DNA of 64,000 bases, taken from Hofstenia miamia (Eukaryota; Xenacoelomorpha; Acoela). Within the stretch, counting starts at the first letter, position 1; each line of letters starts with the position of its first letter. The notes under the pieces were generated by a model, which had not been told where the DNA came from, did no database searches, and saw nothing but the letters and a program-made list of their open reading frames with translations. The translations under genes and the position numbers were made by a program. Positions 1 through 14,200 of the stretch are shown here, piece by piece. The stretch spans positions 1,517,448 through 1,581,447 of the forward strand of contig SCFE01000111.1 in assembly GCA_004352715.1 (NCBI GenBank), given 5' to 3'.

Positions 1-89
1 TGTATCAGACACATCCCAACTGTTATTGTTCATCAGAGGAATAAATGCTAATTTTGAGATTACTGAGGAACAACAACAGGCATAGATAT

Positions 90-1224
90 TTTTAGAGAAG
101 TGGAAAAGTCAGTAGCTGAGTATAATTTGGAATGGGAAAAACTGTATAACAACAGATGGTGGCAGAAATATGTGTGTAACCAAAAAGGGCTTAGTTGGGC
201 AAATTAACAAAGCAGTTAAGAATTCTGGTGTATTGGTAATACATTGTATTCTTCATCAGTAAGCACTGTGTGAAAAGTATCTTGATTTATCATCTATATT
301 AGACCCTGTGATTTCCATTGTTAACTACATACGATCTCATGGACTCAAACATCGCCAATTTCGTGATTTTTTGGAGGACATGAATGCTGAGTTTCCAGAC
401 CTACCTTACCATACTTATGTAAGATGGCTTAGCTATGGAAAAATTCTGTCTAGATTTTTTGAGCTTCGAACTGAAATTGAAATATTTCTAAATGAGAGAA
501 ACCATTCACAGGTGTTGCTTAAAGACAGCGAATGGCTCTGGAAATTAGCATTTTCAGTGGATTTAACTATGCATCTCAATGATTTCAACCTACGGATACA
601 AGGGGAAACTTCACTCATCTGTGATTTGTACTCAAAGGTGAAAGCTTTTCGTTAGAAATTAACACTATTTGAAAATCAGTTAGCAAGAAGTTGCTTTATT
701 CATTTTTCACGATGTGACAAATATAGATAGGAAGCTGCCACTCCATTTACAAACTTGTTTGCTCAAGATGTCATTTTAGTTTTGAAACAACAGTTTGAAG
801 AACGTTTCTCTGATCTTGATGCATATTCTTCAGAAATAAGACTTTTTGAAAATCCATTTGACTCTGTTATTGGAGACTTACCGTCTGAGTTACAAATGGA
901 AGTTATAGATTTCCAATCCAATGACATCCTGAAGGACAAATATAAAGAAATAAATTTAACTGAATTCTACAAATGCCTTCCATCTGACCAATTTGTTTAT
1001 TTAAGGAAGTTTGCCTGTGAATTCATTTCGGTTTTTGGCACTACATATTTGTGTGAGAAGACTTTTCAAAGATGAAATACACAAAATCCTGCTACAGATC
1101 ACAGTTGTCTGATGAACATTTAAATGCTTTGCTTGTTATTAGAACCACTCATTTTGAACCTCAGTTGGACAAATTTTTTTCAGAAATGAAACAATTTCAT
1201 AATTCCCCTATTGATCGAAGTTAA
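90..1224 (+). pseudogene. hAT transposase pseudogene (GTF2IRD2-like)
   Basis: Family hallmarks are visible. A segment around 320-655 reads SHGLKHRQFRDFLEDMNAEF and then YVRWLSYGKILSRFFELR, followed by a hypothetical helix block ending in VDLTMHLNDFNLRIQGE. After a TAG at 653-655 the reading continues at 755-1075 and on to a TAA at 1222-1224; this last part corresponds to the C-terminal hAT dimerisation region (SVFGTTYLCEKTFQR). The region 1-300 keeps only scraps of the catalytic part (LEWEKL and similar). Several stops and frame changes show it cannot encode a transposase. It is not a host gene. Confidence 0.8.
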
Positions 1225-1391
1225 AAAACATGTTAATTGTTGCTGATATTATATGCATTGTAATTATTTACTGAATAATTAACATTTTTTAATTATTAAT
1301 TCACTGTTTATTTACATTGCATGTATTTTGGTAAAATAAATAATTTAGAACCTTGGCCCGCGAAGCTTTAAAAATTCAGCAATGCGGCAAT

Positions 1392-1417
1392 CCGCTGGAA
1401 AACTTTGGAGACCCCTG
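1392..1417 (-). repeat. hAT terminal inverted repeat
   Basis: Read on the minus strand from 1417 the sequence begins CAGGGGTCTCCAAAGTTTTC, a classic hAT terminal inverted repeat. It fixes the right boundary of the element. Confidence 0.8.
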
Positions 1418-1425
1418 GTCTATTG

Positions 1426-3071
1426 TGTAAAACTAAATGCGTTATAAAATTAATCCAAACGTCGTTTATCGCATAAATTGTACTTATGTATGAATTCGGT
1501 TGATACTGATAAATTACAATTTACATAAAAGGTCAATAAGTCATGAAATTTGATGGTAGTATACAAGATAGAACCAACACTATATGTTTGGAAATCGCTG
1601 GGGTATTAAAATACCTCAAAATGCGTCCAAAGGTTAAGCTATCAATATTTTATGACAAGTAATACTAATCAGATTTACCATTGAAAATTTAAATTGAGGC
1701 ATATTTTACTATAATATCTAAGAAATACAAATATAATTGTTTAATTACAGCTAATTGTCATTTAATAATAATTAATAATACACGTATGAAGTAACCAAAT
1801 ATAAAATACAAAACAAATTATTGAAAAATGCATTACTTGGCCAGTAGATTTTACTTCAAAAATCTTTGGAATTTTCAAAGTAGCAGTATTTGAAGCATAC
1901 ATTCAATTCATTCCGTAATTTGCATACAATTACTGCATATCCGTTTTCCCAAAATTTATCTCATATTGATCGATGATTGTACTTTACACGTTTTCATTAC
2001 TATAATAAACTTTGTCTGAAAGTTGCGATAGTAATAAATTGTTACCGAATTTTGTTAACATTAAGTTGACTTGCTTTCATTGCCTTAGATTGAATGCAGC
2101 AATTAATTGAAAAGCATTTCAGATGGATTTTTGGAATGAATTAGAATGTTCACGTGTCATCTATGATATTAATTGCTTTAATGTAATGGTGAAGAATATA
2201 TTGGTCTTGTTTCAAAAATAATTTTTTACAATGTCTTTAGGGTCTTTAGCTATGTAATAAACATACGGTTAAAGTTTTGAATTTTCAAATAGTTAACAAA
2301 TGTCTATGGGTCGCATTTTTTACACATTTAAGAGGGAAAGTTCATTTCAATTTCAAATTCTAGAAACATCTGTTGCTAAGTCACATTGCCTACTATTGTG
2401 TGCATTGTCAACATTGAACTAAGCTACATAAGGATTCATTGCTATCTTCAGATGAATTTTCAAGTGTTCATTTTGCTCATAGTGCAATTTGCGCTTGAGT
2501 CGCTTGCCTTAAAAGAACAATGTACATTTAAGTAGAATAAATATAAAACACACATTGGAATGTACACATACAGTCAGGATTCTTGTTTAGTAAAGTTGAC
2601 GATCTTGAAGTCTAGAAAAAGTTTGCAAGGCATTATTTCAAAATACATAACAAAATTCTGATATAGATGTAAGGGAAAATTATTAGTAACTACCTTGCAT
2701 TTAATTCCAATTAAAAAATGAAAACTCATTTATAGTTCAAATGGGAAAGTTATACTATTTTCAAATTTAATCGAATTTGACTATGCACTATAGAACTATA
2801 ACATAGTTCCACTAAAGTTAAAGAGGTTCTGATAAAATAGTTTGAAAATAATTTGGAATCCAGCTCAATATTTAACAAAACACAAAATGAAGTATGGTGA
2901 AAACGTAAAGAAAAATGTCTTCTTAGTAAGTTTAGACACTAATGACAACAAACAGACTATCATTTTGGGAACTTTATAAATCTTAAGATATATTTCAATT
3001 TCATGAATATTTGATAAACGATAGACAATACAGATGTTAAATTTTAGCAACGCATATTTCATCGATTGATT
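1426..3071. other. AT-rich non-coding stretch, nothing recognised
   Basis: No open frame with family resemblance and no clear repeat was seen. It is probably intron or 3' flank of the TAF3-like gene; the expected PHD-finger exons were looked for on the minus strand and not found. Confidence 0.5.
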
Positions 3072-3113
3072 CAGTGGCGCGTTTAGATGGGGGCATGGGA
3101 GGCGACCAACTAT
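3072..3113 (+). repeat. Solo MITE terminus (CAGTGGCGCGTTTAG type)
   Basis: CAGTGGCGCGTTTAG followed by a G-rich run matches the termini of the element at 12068-12685. No partner terminus was found nearby, so this is a broken copy. Confidence 0.5.
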
Positions 3114-3168
3114 ATTTTGTAAATATGAAGTATAATTTAAATGTTACTTACCAGGACTTGGGCCTTAC

Positions 3169-3755
3169 AGTACAACTCGTTTCTCAATAGGTTCGGTCTT
3201 GAAAGAATTCAAATAAATATATACGTTAACATAATACGACTATTTTGAATTGTTCAGCAATCAAAAGTGATTTTTTGCTTGTACCCATTATAATAAAGTT
3301 ATAAAATGAGAATTTAAATCATAAATGATAAAAACAAAACATGAAAAAATTACCGAGATAGGAGGCTTATGTTTCTTCTTCAACTTAACATCTGATTTAA
3401 CAAAGTCCAGTTTTGGCTTTTTGTGTTTGTAAGCAGATTCCAATTTAGATTTTTTTGGTGAAATTTTGCGTTTTAAAGGATTAACCAGTGGTACGAGATC
3501 GGGTTTGAACAATGGTTCACAGTATTTTTCACTGATCATGGTTTTTGATAAATTTGGTTGTTTTAATTCTTTAGGTAATGCTAAATAAATGATCAACGAA
3601 AATAAAGATAATATATTCTATACCCTCGGTGATTTCTAACTTCTTCGCAGGAGGAATTAGAGGAACCTTAGGTGGATTTCTTTCAATGGACTTAGCTTCT
3701 TCAATTGGTGGACCTGAGATAATTTTTTCTTCAATCACAGGTTTCTCTTTAACAA
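3169..3755 (-). CDS. TAF3: TAF3-like exons 5-7: charged tail
   Basis: Exon 5 (3624-3755) encodes a Glu/Pro/Lys stretch ending ...PPAKKLEITEG. A 43-bp intron (3581-3623) separates it from exon 6 (3354-3580), which is strongly basic and would be nuclear. Exon 6 ends at TCG|GTAATT in phase 0. Exon 7 (3169-3197) is a 29-bp candidate, TEPIEKRVV then a GTAAGG donor; without that donor the frame meets a stop, so this last exon is the least certain. Confidence 0.55.
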
Positions 3756-5241
3756 CTAAATGCAAACACACATTAGACCATAATAAGGTCTTATTATTAA
3801 AAAACGAAATAAATGAAATATAGATTTTTGGCTCACTCAATAATTGAAATCTAGAGAATTTTTCAAAGACAAAATCCAGTCGAATAATTTAAAACTTAAT
3901 CCTGAAATTTAAATTGAAATCATTCGTACGAGATAAAAAATATTGGTATATATATATATATATATACACTGTTGACCTTGGAGTGAGTGAAGTGGTCCCA
4001 GAGTATCCAGCCAAAAATTTCCCTTGAACTGTTAAATCCAATTTAAGATTTATACTTAACTACAAACAAGGTTAGGCAAACACATTCCCTGACATGTATG
4101 GACTGCATCTCCTTCTGTTGATTTTATACCATTTACTTCATATTGCACTCAGCTATACAAAGTAGACGAAAAATGTAGATGATTATATATAGATACGCTG
4201 TGGCCATAGTAGATTATTAATATTTAATATTTTATAAATAATGCACGTAATAACAAAGACCAACGTATTTGCCAATGCAGTAATTAAATATACTGGAAAT
4301 AATTATTTCTTTTACCTTTAGAATGTCTGTAAAAAACAAGTATTTGATTATTTTTGCATTTATACAGTTTGTATGAATATAACTATATTTGATATAGGTT
4401 TAAATCGAATAAATTTCAATGTCAATAAGACTCTCGATACTGACTGTAGTAATATGCCAATATGTAGATATTTATATACCTATGCATATATATTTCAGAT
4501 ATAAACGTCGATAAGAGCTCATCATACTCATCTTGGAGTTCAACTTGCTGATAACTAAATTGGTCTGGTCATGTGTCCTTACGTTTTCGCAAAGCCAACT
4601 GCTCACTCTTTGTCCTCTTCCCCAATGTTCCCTTCAATTCCACGGTTGCTGTGAAACTCTCTTTGTTCAAGTCCATTTTTCACGCCATTCTTCTCTATGC
4701 ATCTCCCTGTTGGTGGCCTTCTCGTTCCTTTTTCCACTCTATGGAACGTTTCCAGAAGCGTGCCTTCAAACAGATCTCTCCCTTGCCATACAAAGACGCC
4801 CTTTTCAAATTCTCCACTCTCCCGCTGTCAATCTACTTTCATACCTGTGATCTCCTGATGTTTAATCGACTGCTCTCTCGCAAATTGGATCTTGATCCTT
4901 TTGATTTCATTAAGTTCTCTAATTCCCGCTCCACTTGCTCTGATGATGTTGTCACTTTCTGCATTCGTCGTCTCAAGAAACCTCGCACCCTTTACTTGTA
5001 CTGCTGCTAATTACATCTTGACTTTTAACTCTCCAACAGCGATTGATTTATTTTTTCCGCCACGAAGCTTCAAGAACTCTTTGATGGCTTTCCTCTTTGC
5101 TGAACCCTTCCCCAACTTCGCCTACTCTTCCATTTGCTCCTATTTCATCTCCTGTGACTGTCCTCGCTGCCGTAAAACTTGACTTGTTTTTATTTCTTTG
5201 TAGCGTATCCCTTCAGCGGCTAAATAAAGTCATTCATTATT

Positions 5242-5299
<58 letters not shown>

Positions 5300-8200
5300 T
5301 TATCTTATAGCGTTTGGAGTTCAAGCGAATGCGCGGAAAATGATTCAAAACTAAGAGAATTTTAAGACTGTGAACCACCTGGGCGTTATTTTCTATATTT
5401 TTGCTACTTTCAACAAGACGGCTCCAGCTCATATTGTAATTGATACACGATTTTCTTAATGCTATTTCAAGATCGGGAGTAGTCAAAAGCATAGACCAGA
5501 TATAAATTAATGTGCCAATGCGTTTTGCGAGATGAATGATAAATCCAATGATTGCATTGACAAATTATTCCACAAAGAAATGACTAAGAGATTTAATAGC
5601 ACAACAGATTAGTAATGCCAACATTCCAACTTTAGAAGTCCTCCATAATCACACTTTTCGATATATAAAACTATGTCGACAAAATGGACAAGTTGATTGT
5701 AGGTGCTGTATTATGGGGCGGACACTCCGCCTGCCGCCTCTTTCAAAAATCATCTAAAAACTATACAAAATTGCGATTTGTTTATGTGAATTTTTTTATA
5801 AAAAATAATTTTTAGTTGTTTTTCATAAAATAGAAACCATTTTTCAAATATTATCTGCTCGCCTATGAATAAAAGGCATCTTAAAAAGACTAACTTTCAT
5901 ATCAATAAATATGGACTTCAAAGCTTTTTGCAAGATGTTATTAGGTTCAAGACAATTTGATAATAAATAATCGTTACAAAAAAATTTAGGGAAAAATCTG
6001 AATCGCTCCGCCGTTCTAAATATTCTAGGACTACGCCTGATTGATCGTTGAATAATTGTTTCTAAATATGTTATATTAATATAGTAATAGGATTTTGTTT
6101 CAAATAAATATTGCTAAAAAATTAATAGGAACTCTTATCCTCCTCATATGTATAAGTATTTTACCGGCATTTTGCAAACCTTGTACTCGAGTATTTTTAT
6201 TTATTTATTTTCTTTCTCGATACTTGCAAGAAATCTTGTTCCTATGTAAGCATATCATATATACAAGGATAGATTAATATCTGAAACAGAGTTTGTATCC
6301 AATTGAGAGTCTTATATTTCGAAATCTCCGCCCTCTCGCAGTCACCCATGGTGGCGCTTAAAAGAAACACTATTTTAAGTTAATGGTTCGGACAAGTTAA
6401 AAAGCCATATCTTAAACACTATATACTTTACAATTGTCATAATTTGGAAGTAGTTACCGTGCTCTGTATCGACCTGTGATAACTGTGAATGCAAATCGCT
6501 ATTAGATAAAGATGAAGCAGCCTCATCTCCGCCTAAGCGCATTTTCTTTGAAGATGAAACGGATGTGTCTTTATCACCACATTCTTGTGAACGATTTAGA
6601 ACATGTGATTTAATTAAAGCTACTAAAATATAGAGAATAATATATTGAATAACAATGATATAACTTAATGCCTTATTTTATTTATTTAAAAATATTTATG
6701 TAACTATGTATACAAGAAAACCTATATGCATTAACAAGGAAAAGCATGCTCCTCGACCTAAATTTCTACATAACATTCATTTTTAAAGTACAACACAACA
6801 ATAACTTTTTGAAACTGGAAGCTGCATGGTGATTTTTCTAAGCTCAAACAAAATGCCAAAAATTGTTACTTGATCAAAATAAAGCCTTAGGAGACTTTTA
6901 TATAATTGCGTTCAAAGTATATTAAGGATTAGTAATTTCTTTCGACAAAAAGAAAGATGTAAGGAAGATATTTATGATAAAAAGTAGTTACTTAATTATA
7001 TTATGGTGAAATAAATGGTAAACCTTTAAGTGAAATGAATATATTTCTAAATCTTGATTAAAAAATAATATGTAAATATCAGAACAAACGATCTAGCAAT
7101 AATTGTCATATACAAATTTAAGACAACTTTATTCAAAAATATGGTGATGGTGATATTGGCAGAATTGTCTAGTTCTGGCTAGCCATGCCATTTACTGGTC
7201 TCAAAAGCTAACAATCTCTTGCAAATGTGTTCTTGGAACAGAGACAGCACTTGTAGGCAGATGTGTTGAAAAAATTAGGTTAACTATTATTTTTGTTTAA
7301 TTATTTAAAAATAAATAAGTGCATTTTAGATTTTCAAAAAAATACTTGTTGCAATAAGTGTGCATATTTTTAAATAAAATTTCTAAACAAATGTGCATTG
7401 CCTAATTTACACTCTGATAGATGACTTTGTTTTATTTTATTATTTGTAGAAACCATATTAAAAAGTGACCTTGTAGTTGTACTTTAAAATAAATATTACA
7501 AATTTTAGCTTTAAAATAATGTCAAAGCATATATTATAGAAAGATGAATTATTTATCAATTATTTGAATGCACAATATGATGAGGGTATGTTTGTCCTAA
7601 TCTCATTGAATTAAGTACAAAAGCTCCACTTAGCTTTTGATATAAAACATCAGTACAAAAGTTTTCAAGAGAAACACGAACTGAAATATGAGAACACAAT
7701 TTCAATCCATTCATTTACACTCTTTCAAAATCTTGAATTAAAATTCTGATGTAATAGCTATAAAACATGTGTTTTTTATTGAATATAACTACTGTTAGAG
7801 AAGTGACTTTAAAGAACGATGCTGAATATGTGAAGAAATGATAAAATCCTCGAATTTTATCTATTTTTGACTAATGAAAAATTAAAAAATAGTGCAGCTG
7901 CACACTTAATAAGTGCACTATTAGTTTAGTCCAAAATACACTTATCATAGTGTATCATAGTGTACTTTTTTGGAATACTTAATTTTTAACACCTCTTCTG
8001 ATAAAATATTCATTATCATAAGGAATCTTGAATGAAAAGCAAATTTCAATGAAATACATACACATAAAAGTTGTGCTATAGGTGCGAGTGTAGAATTCCA
8101 CTCGCTTTCATGATGTTAAAAAGGCGCATCTCCTTCACTATAAGAAATTCTTGTCCCAGCCAGGGTTGGCTGATTATAATCACTGATTATAATCAAGCTA

Positions 8201-11200
8201 TTAAAATCGGATTATAATCGACATTTTTAAAAACAAAATCAACGGTTGATTTAGATACATGGTTTACGCGGCTATGCAGGCCTTTCACGTGCAAAATATT
8301 TATGACGTGTAACCACGAGTGGCTGACAATTCAAATGCGCAAATTGAATGAACCGCGCGCGTGTGTTACATAACATTGCATTTTAACATTTGTATAGTGT
8401 GTTGTACGTACGAGACTAATGAAATCACCATGATATTCTGATGAGGCTATTTTATATTCTAATATGCTAATGATATTCGACCAGTGTTATCCCTTGTCGA
8501 AATTTCTTGAAAGGTCTGGATGATTTTGCATTTTGTTCCAAAATGAAGTTGAACTTCATTATTCGAAATTATTTGAAATAGTAAGCTTCAGTAATAATGT
8601 AATGACTGTAATTATCTGTGTTGTATAGCTCAAATCTTTTTGAAATTATCAGCTAGTTGCATAAAATTTTTGTTTTAGAAAAATCCATAATGGATTAAAC
8701 AAAAAGTAAAGAAATAATAAAAAACGATGTTAGCATTGTGATAATCCATTTTTGCTGTACCCCGTAAAAGACTTGTACAGACCTCGAGTTCTTACTGTTA
8801 AGTTTGACCTTGAGAACATGAATTTTGACCCAACCCAACAATGCAAATTACTTCATGTCCTAACAGAGTTGCTGTTCGCCCATGTAGCTTTAAACACAGC
8901 CCGAAATTTACAGTACACAGAAATAATTAGTTTTTAATTGATTATAATCAAGATTTAATTATTTTCTATTAAAATCAGTTGATTTGATTATAATAGAATA
9001 AAATCATAAATAACCCAACCCTGGTCCCAGTGCAAGGGAGATAGACTACGCTCTCACGCACCATACCGGTTTGTTTTAACACAAAAATAAGTTACTTATC
9101 ACTAATACAAATGACGACTATAATAAATTTAAAGAGGCCACTAATTAGGGCAGTAGATAAAATGTAATTCATAAAATTTGGATTTTATGAAATGAATTTT
9201 TTTGCTATTTGAAAATAATTTTTTAAAAACAATTTACATAATTGTGAGTTTTGAATATTTACATAGGAAGTAAAAAAAACTTTATTATATGGATTCTATT
9301 TTCAAAATTTTATAAATTTGGTAAATTAAAGCAACCTCAGTTTGTAAGTTTCGAATAACTCACTGACAACTGTGACTTGAGGTTTAGGTCATAAATAGAA
9401 ACGTGGACAATTTTTTTCTGAAATGTCTCCCTGGAATCGCCAGTAAAATGAGAAGAAAAGAGGACATTGATTTGATTAAAGGCTAACACGAAGTCACTTC
9501 CACACCCATTTCCTGACCTATCTGCTATTTCCAAAAGTATATCTGGAAGCAAAAAGAAAATAACGCTCCAAGAAACAAATTTGCGTATACGTTTAATATA
9601 TGTCATCTGTTGTATTCTTAGTGACTTCATGGACTTATTAATCATAAAATTGGATGTAATAACAATAATAATACACAATATAGTGAAAATTAGCCAGGTT
9701 GCCCTAGGCAATTTGTTGCGAAGATTTAGAATACACATCCCATCTCTTAATGGATAGACTCGTAAAATGACAGGGATCGAAAATGAAATGATTATTAACA
9801 CAAGTTTTTTAAGAGTAAACCTCATATTGTAGTATGCAATTGGTTTGAATAATAATAGAAACATTCCATTATTAATTTACACGTTTCGAATAAAATATGC
9901 AAACATCTGCAGTTTAATGATGAAACTGGACAATCGTCGAAAATTACAATGTAAATTGAATAATTCGAATCTTGATAATACACAAATTCGAGGTAATTTA
10001 TAGGAACAATAGTACAACATTTTGTGATTAATGCGAATGCACATCAACAGCGCAGATAAATATGTCACATACGTAGTTAGTTAAAGAAAAATAGCAAAGC
10101 CTTTTTCTTCAATACTCACTATTCGTAAAAAATATAACACCTGATTATTTATATATACAAACCTAACATAATTTGAGTGTCTTAAAATGATACAATTTTT
10201 AACAGAAGAATAGTATATTCCTTACTAAACGGCTTTGGAATTATTATTGGCAAGATTTACAATGAAGGGATTCAAATTTCAAATTAACCTAAATTTCCAT
10301 TATCCGTATTTGAATGAAATGAATTAAAAATCCTAAAAGTAATTTTCATACAAATAGTGTTTATAAATTTAGGTCTTTTGTGTTTGGGATTATGCAAGGC
10401 CAGCATGCCTCAAATACGTTGTATGAATGCCCTTCTAAAAATAAATTACGTTTCAGTCAGAGGTGTATCTATGATTTCTCATTGGGAGGTGGTGGCGGTT
10501 CCAAGTTCCAACGAATAACTTCGACATGATTACATGGGCTATTCGATGTAATAGATTTGAACCTGCATTTCAATGACAATCATAACATTGATACCATTTA
10601 TAGTTTATATAAAATTAGGAATTGATTGATCACCTATATAATCGATTCCTTTGATTAGGGGTTATAGAAGAACATCTTTCTATTAATGAGTCAATGATTC
10701 CATATTTTGGAACACATACAAAGTAACTTATAAAAGGAAAGCCTATAAGATTTGGTTTTAAAAACCAGGCATTGTTGGCATCTACTGTATATATGCATGC
10801 ACTTAATATATACAAGGGAAAACAACTAACAGAGTAAGGAACTAATTAAATAAATTCAGTAGTATAGGAAGAAGTAGTTGATAGATTGTTTTGAAGAGCA
10901 AATGTACCTAAACATTTTGGATATAAAGTTTACTTCGATAACTATTATTAATCCTATAACACAAACTTATCAAACAAGGAAGTAGCTACTTCTAATTTAT
11001 AAACAATAAAGGTACATTTTTTGTGATAAACTGTCAACACGGAATATTTTTTCAAAAAATATTAATTTTCAATTTGAGCTTTCTTCCAAGACTGCATAGC
11101 GGCCAGATTTCTGCATCCTTTTAACAAACAAATGAGCCAAATACTAGAAGAATGGGAAGTAAATCTTACCCCTGGACGGTGTTACAGGAGTTGATCCTGC

Positions 11201-14200
11201 GCTAAGCTTTTCATCAAAAGTCAATGATATGGATTCTGGTAATTTCCCTTCACTGATATGATCAAGGAGGTTTTCCACGATTGCTTCATGTGGAGAATCC
11301 ACTTCAGGTGGTGTTTCATCAACAGACGTTTTATCCAAATGACGAGGCTCGCCCAATTCAATAGTTGGAGATGGCGTAATTTCTAAATAAACTAAATGTT
11401 ATTAAAGGCCATAAATTCAACTTATATTTGTGAAATGCAGGTAAAAACAAGGTTAGAAAAATATTCCAAACACTCTTTGCAGGTTTTCCAACTACGATAT
11501 TATAATATATTTCTTGTATTGTAAAAAATTGTAAGAAAAAGTCTAGTGTGCTACAAAAACAAGTATTTATTAAATATAAATTTTACTTTATAGTACAAAG
11601 TTCACTTTGCTCTTAAATCTTGACAATATTTTGAAATTCCTGGTAGCAGCATAGGCAATTCAAATTGGTCTTTTCGATTCAATATATTTATAATTTCGAA
11701 TTGTCAGCTTCTCTTTTCAATAGCAAATATATCTTTTAAATGTCTTGCACCATAATTCTGGACTGATTTAAGAATAAAAATCAAACTTTATATTTTATAC
11801 GTTATCAGTATGTAAACTTTAAAAAAAACCACTCAATTTCCATATAAAATTTTGAAAGTGTATTTAGCGCTAATACACATTTTTGGAGAATGGGGTAAAA
11901 CTTTGCCATGCTCCTAGGCAAAAAATTATGGTTCCAGTTTTAAAATACAAATGTATGTTTCAATTGATAGTAACTGAACATTACAGATTCCTAGAATAAT
12001 ATGCTTTCCTGATTAAGGGCATCTGCATGCATAAACTCAAAATGAAAGCGTAAAAGCGTGACATGCCCAGGGGCGTGTTTAGGATTTTTAAAACGGAGGG
12101 GCTGACACACATTTTTACAGAAAAAAATTGCAAGAACAAAAGTAAGTCTACACAAAATGTAATCGCCTGTTTTTAGTAGCAATTTGATTGCTAACATCTT
12201 GAATTAAAGTTAAAAAAATTTAATTTTGAGGAAAAGAGAAATTTTTTCTTAAGTGTTCGCAGCTGATGCCAAGGGGGGGGGNNNNNNNNNNNNNNNNNNN
12301 NNNNNNNNNNNNNNNNNNNNNNNNNNNNNNNNNNNNNNNNNNNNNNNNNNNNNNNNNNNNNNNNNNNNNNNNNNNNNNNNNNNNNNNNNNNNNNNNNNNN
12401 NNNNNNNNNNNNNNNNNNNNNNNNNNNNNNNNNNNNNNNNNNNNNNNNNNNNNNNNNNNNNNNNNNNNNNNNNNNNNNNNNNNNNNNNNNNNNNNNNNNN
12501 NNNNNNNNNNNNNNNNNNNNNNNNNNNNNNNNNNNNNNNNNNNNNNNNNNNNNNNNNNNNNNNNNNNNNNNNNNNNNNNNNNNNNNNNNNNNNNNNNNNN
12601 NNNNNNNNNNNNNNNNNNNNNNNNNNNNNNNNNNNNNNNNNNNNNNNNNNNNNNNNCCCCTGCCACACCCCTAAACGCGCCACTGGATATGCCTAATAAG
12701 ACAAACTACACAAATGAATTGCCAAAGGCACGTGTTTGTCAACTGATTGACAAGTACTGCATGGAAACATCAACATAAATGCTCTGCTGATAACACGAGT
12801 TGATATTTTTGTCATGCGATTTAAAGATTTTACAACTGCTCTGTTCAGAAATCGTTTATTGAACACACCGTGTTGATTTGACCTACAAATCCGCCTTGAC
12901 ATTCGTAATGGAATTTTCAAACCTCTAAGATCACAATGTTCTTTAAAAAATAAAATTTGCATCTATAATAGCAATAATAAATTCGAACAATTTGTCAACA
13001 GAGCAAATACAATATCTTGAAATCGAACGAAAATATCAACTCAGTTCGATAAGACACAATTTCATTAGTGTTTCCGTGCACGATTTCCAAAGTGCTGACA
13101 AATCTTTCAATGGAAGAGGAAAGACAGTATAGATTTAGTGGAGAGCGAAGGTGAGTAAATAAAATCAATAGCAGTTGGATATTAGAGAGTAAGGAGGAAA
13201 TTAATACAAGCAGGATAAAAAAACGAGTGAGAGGTGCGATTTTTCTTGGGATGAGGATCAGAGAACGTGACAACACCAGCGAGTAGAGTGGGAATTGTAT
13301 ACCTTTTCACATTCAAGTTTGGACTAGTNCAAAACGGCTGGTATTAATCTCTGAATAGATGTTATGAATCTATTCATGTCATATGGTTCAATGCCTCTAA
13401 TTCCTTCCCTGATTATTTCCTCTAGGCATCTTGCTCTTAACTCACGAGCGGATACACCATTACCATCTTCACTTAAAATCATTGGAAGTCTTTCGGCCAA
13501 GATTCTCTTAACAATTGACTTCAAAACTGACCATACATGCTCAATTGGATTGAACATGGGAGAGTATGGCCCTAACCTTAAAAGGCTGTATCCCGAAAAC
13601 TCTGGATCGTGAAACAGAGACTCAATGCCTGAATGACATGGGGCATTATCAATGACCACGACAACATCCCCCAGTAGATCTTTGGCTTTTCTAAGGCATT
13701 CAATAAACCACTCACGTGCCTTTTCAGCAGTAAAAGAACCACGTTGTACAGAGTGGTGGATCCAACCACCATTGTAGATGCAGCCAATCAAATGTATGTT
13801 TGACCCCTTGCTGTCCGCTGCAATGGTATTGCACCTTTCTCCTCTACGGGCCCTGCCAAAATTTCTACTAATATGTAGATTAAAATTTGTTTCGTCCAAA
13901 TAGACTATGGGCTTTTTTTGGGGCTGGTAGTTAAGCAACTCCCTAACATAAGCAGCTCTTTTCTGCTTGTTAATTGAAGAATTTGCTCGCTCCGGCTCAT
14001 TTCGCGCCTGTTTAAGCGTGTACATGAGACCGTCCCGGTGGCGCCAAATGGTTTCCTTTGAAAGACTTAATTGAAACTTTTCAAAGACCATTTCAACTAA
14101 CCTTGCCAGGGTTAGTTTGGGATTTGCATCAATAGAGTTTACAAAAAACTCTCGGTGTTCATCTTTTACTTTTATATAACGATGGCCACCATGATTTTGG

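Larger units (their letters stand above)
1..1417 (+). mobile_element. Decayed hAT DNA transposon (right part, 3' TIR present)
   Basis: Translation in pieces matches the hAT transposases related to GTF2IRD2, ZBED and FAM200 proteins, in order but interrupted by stops and frameshifts. The element ends at 1417 in ...GGAGACCCCTG, the inverted form of the CAGGGGTCTCC terminus typical of hAT elements. The 8 bases that follow (1418-1425) would be the target duplication, but the left end is outside the window, so this cannot be tested. The element lies downstream of the visible TAF3-like exons. Confidence 0.85.

Noticed and set aside
8752-8937. Protein-coding gene in the hAT-type element
   Set aside because: The frame is short, unrecognised, and within a non-autonomous transposon.
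12220-12778. Four long open frames on both strands
   Set aside because: They consist almost wholly of N and are artefacts of the gap.
13364-13787. ORFs overlapping the transposase gene in other frames
   Set aside because: They are shadows of the intact 347-codon transposase.
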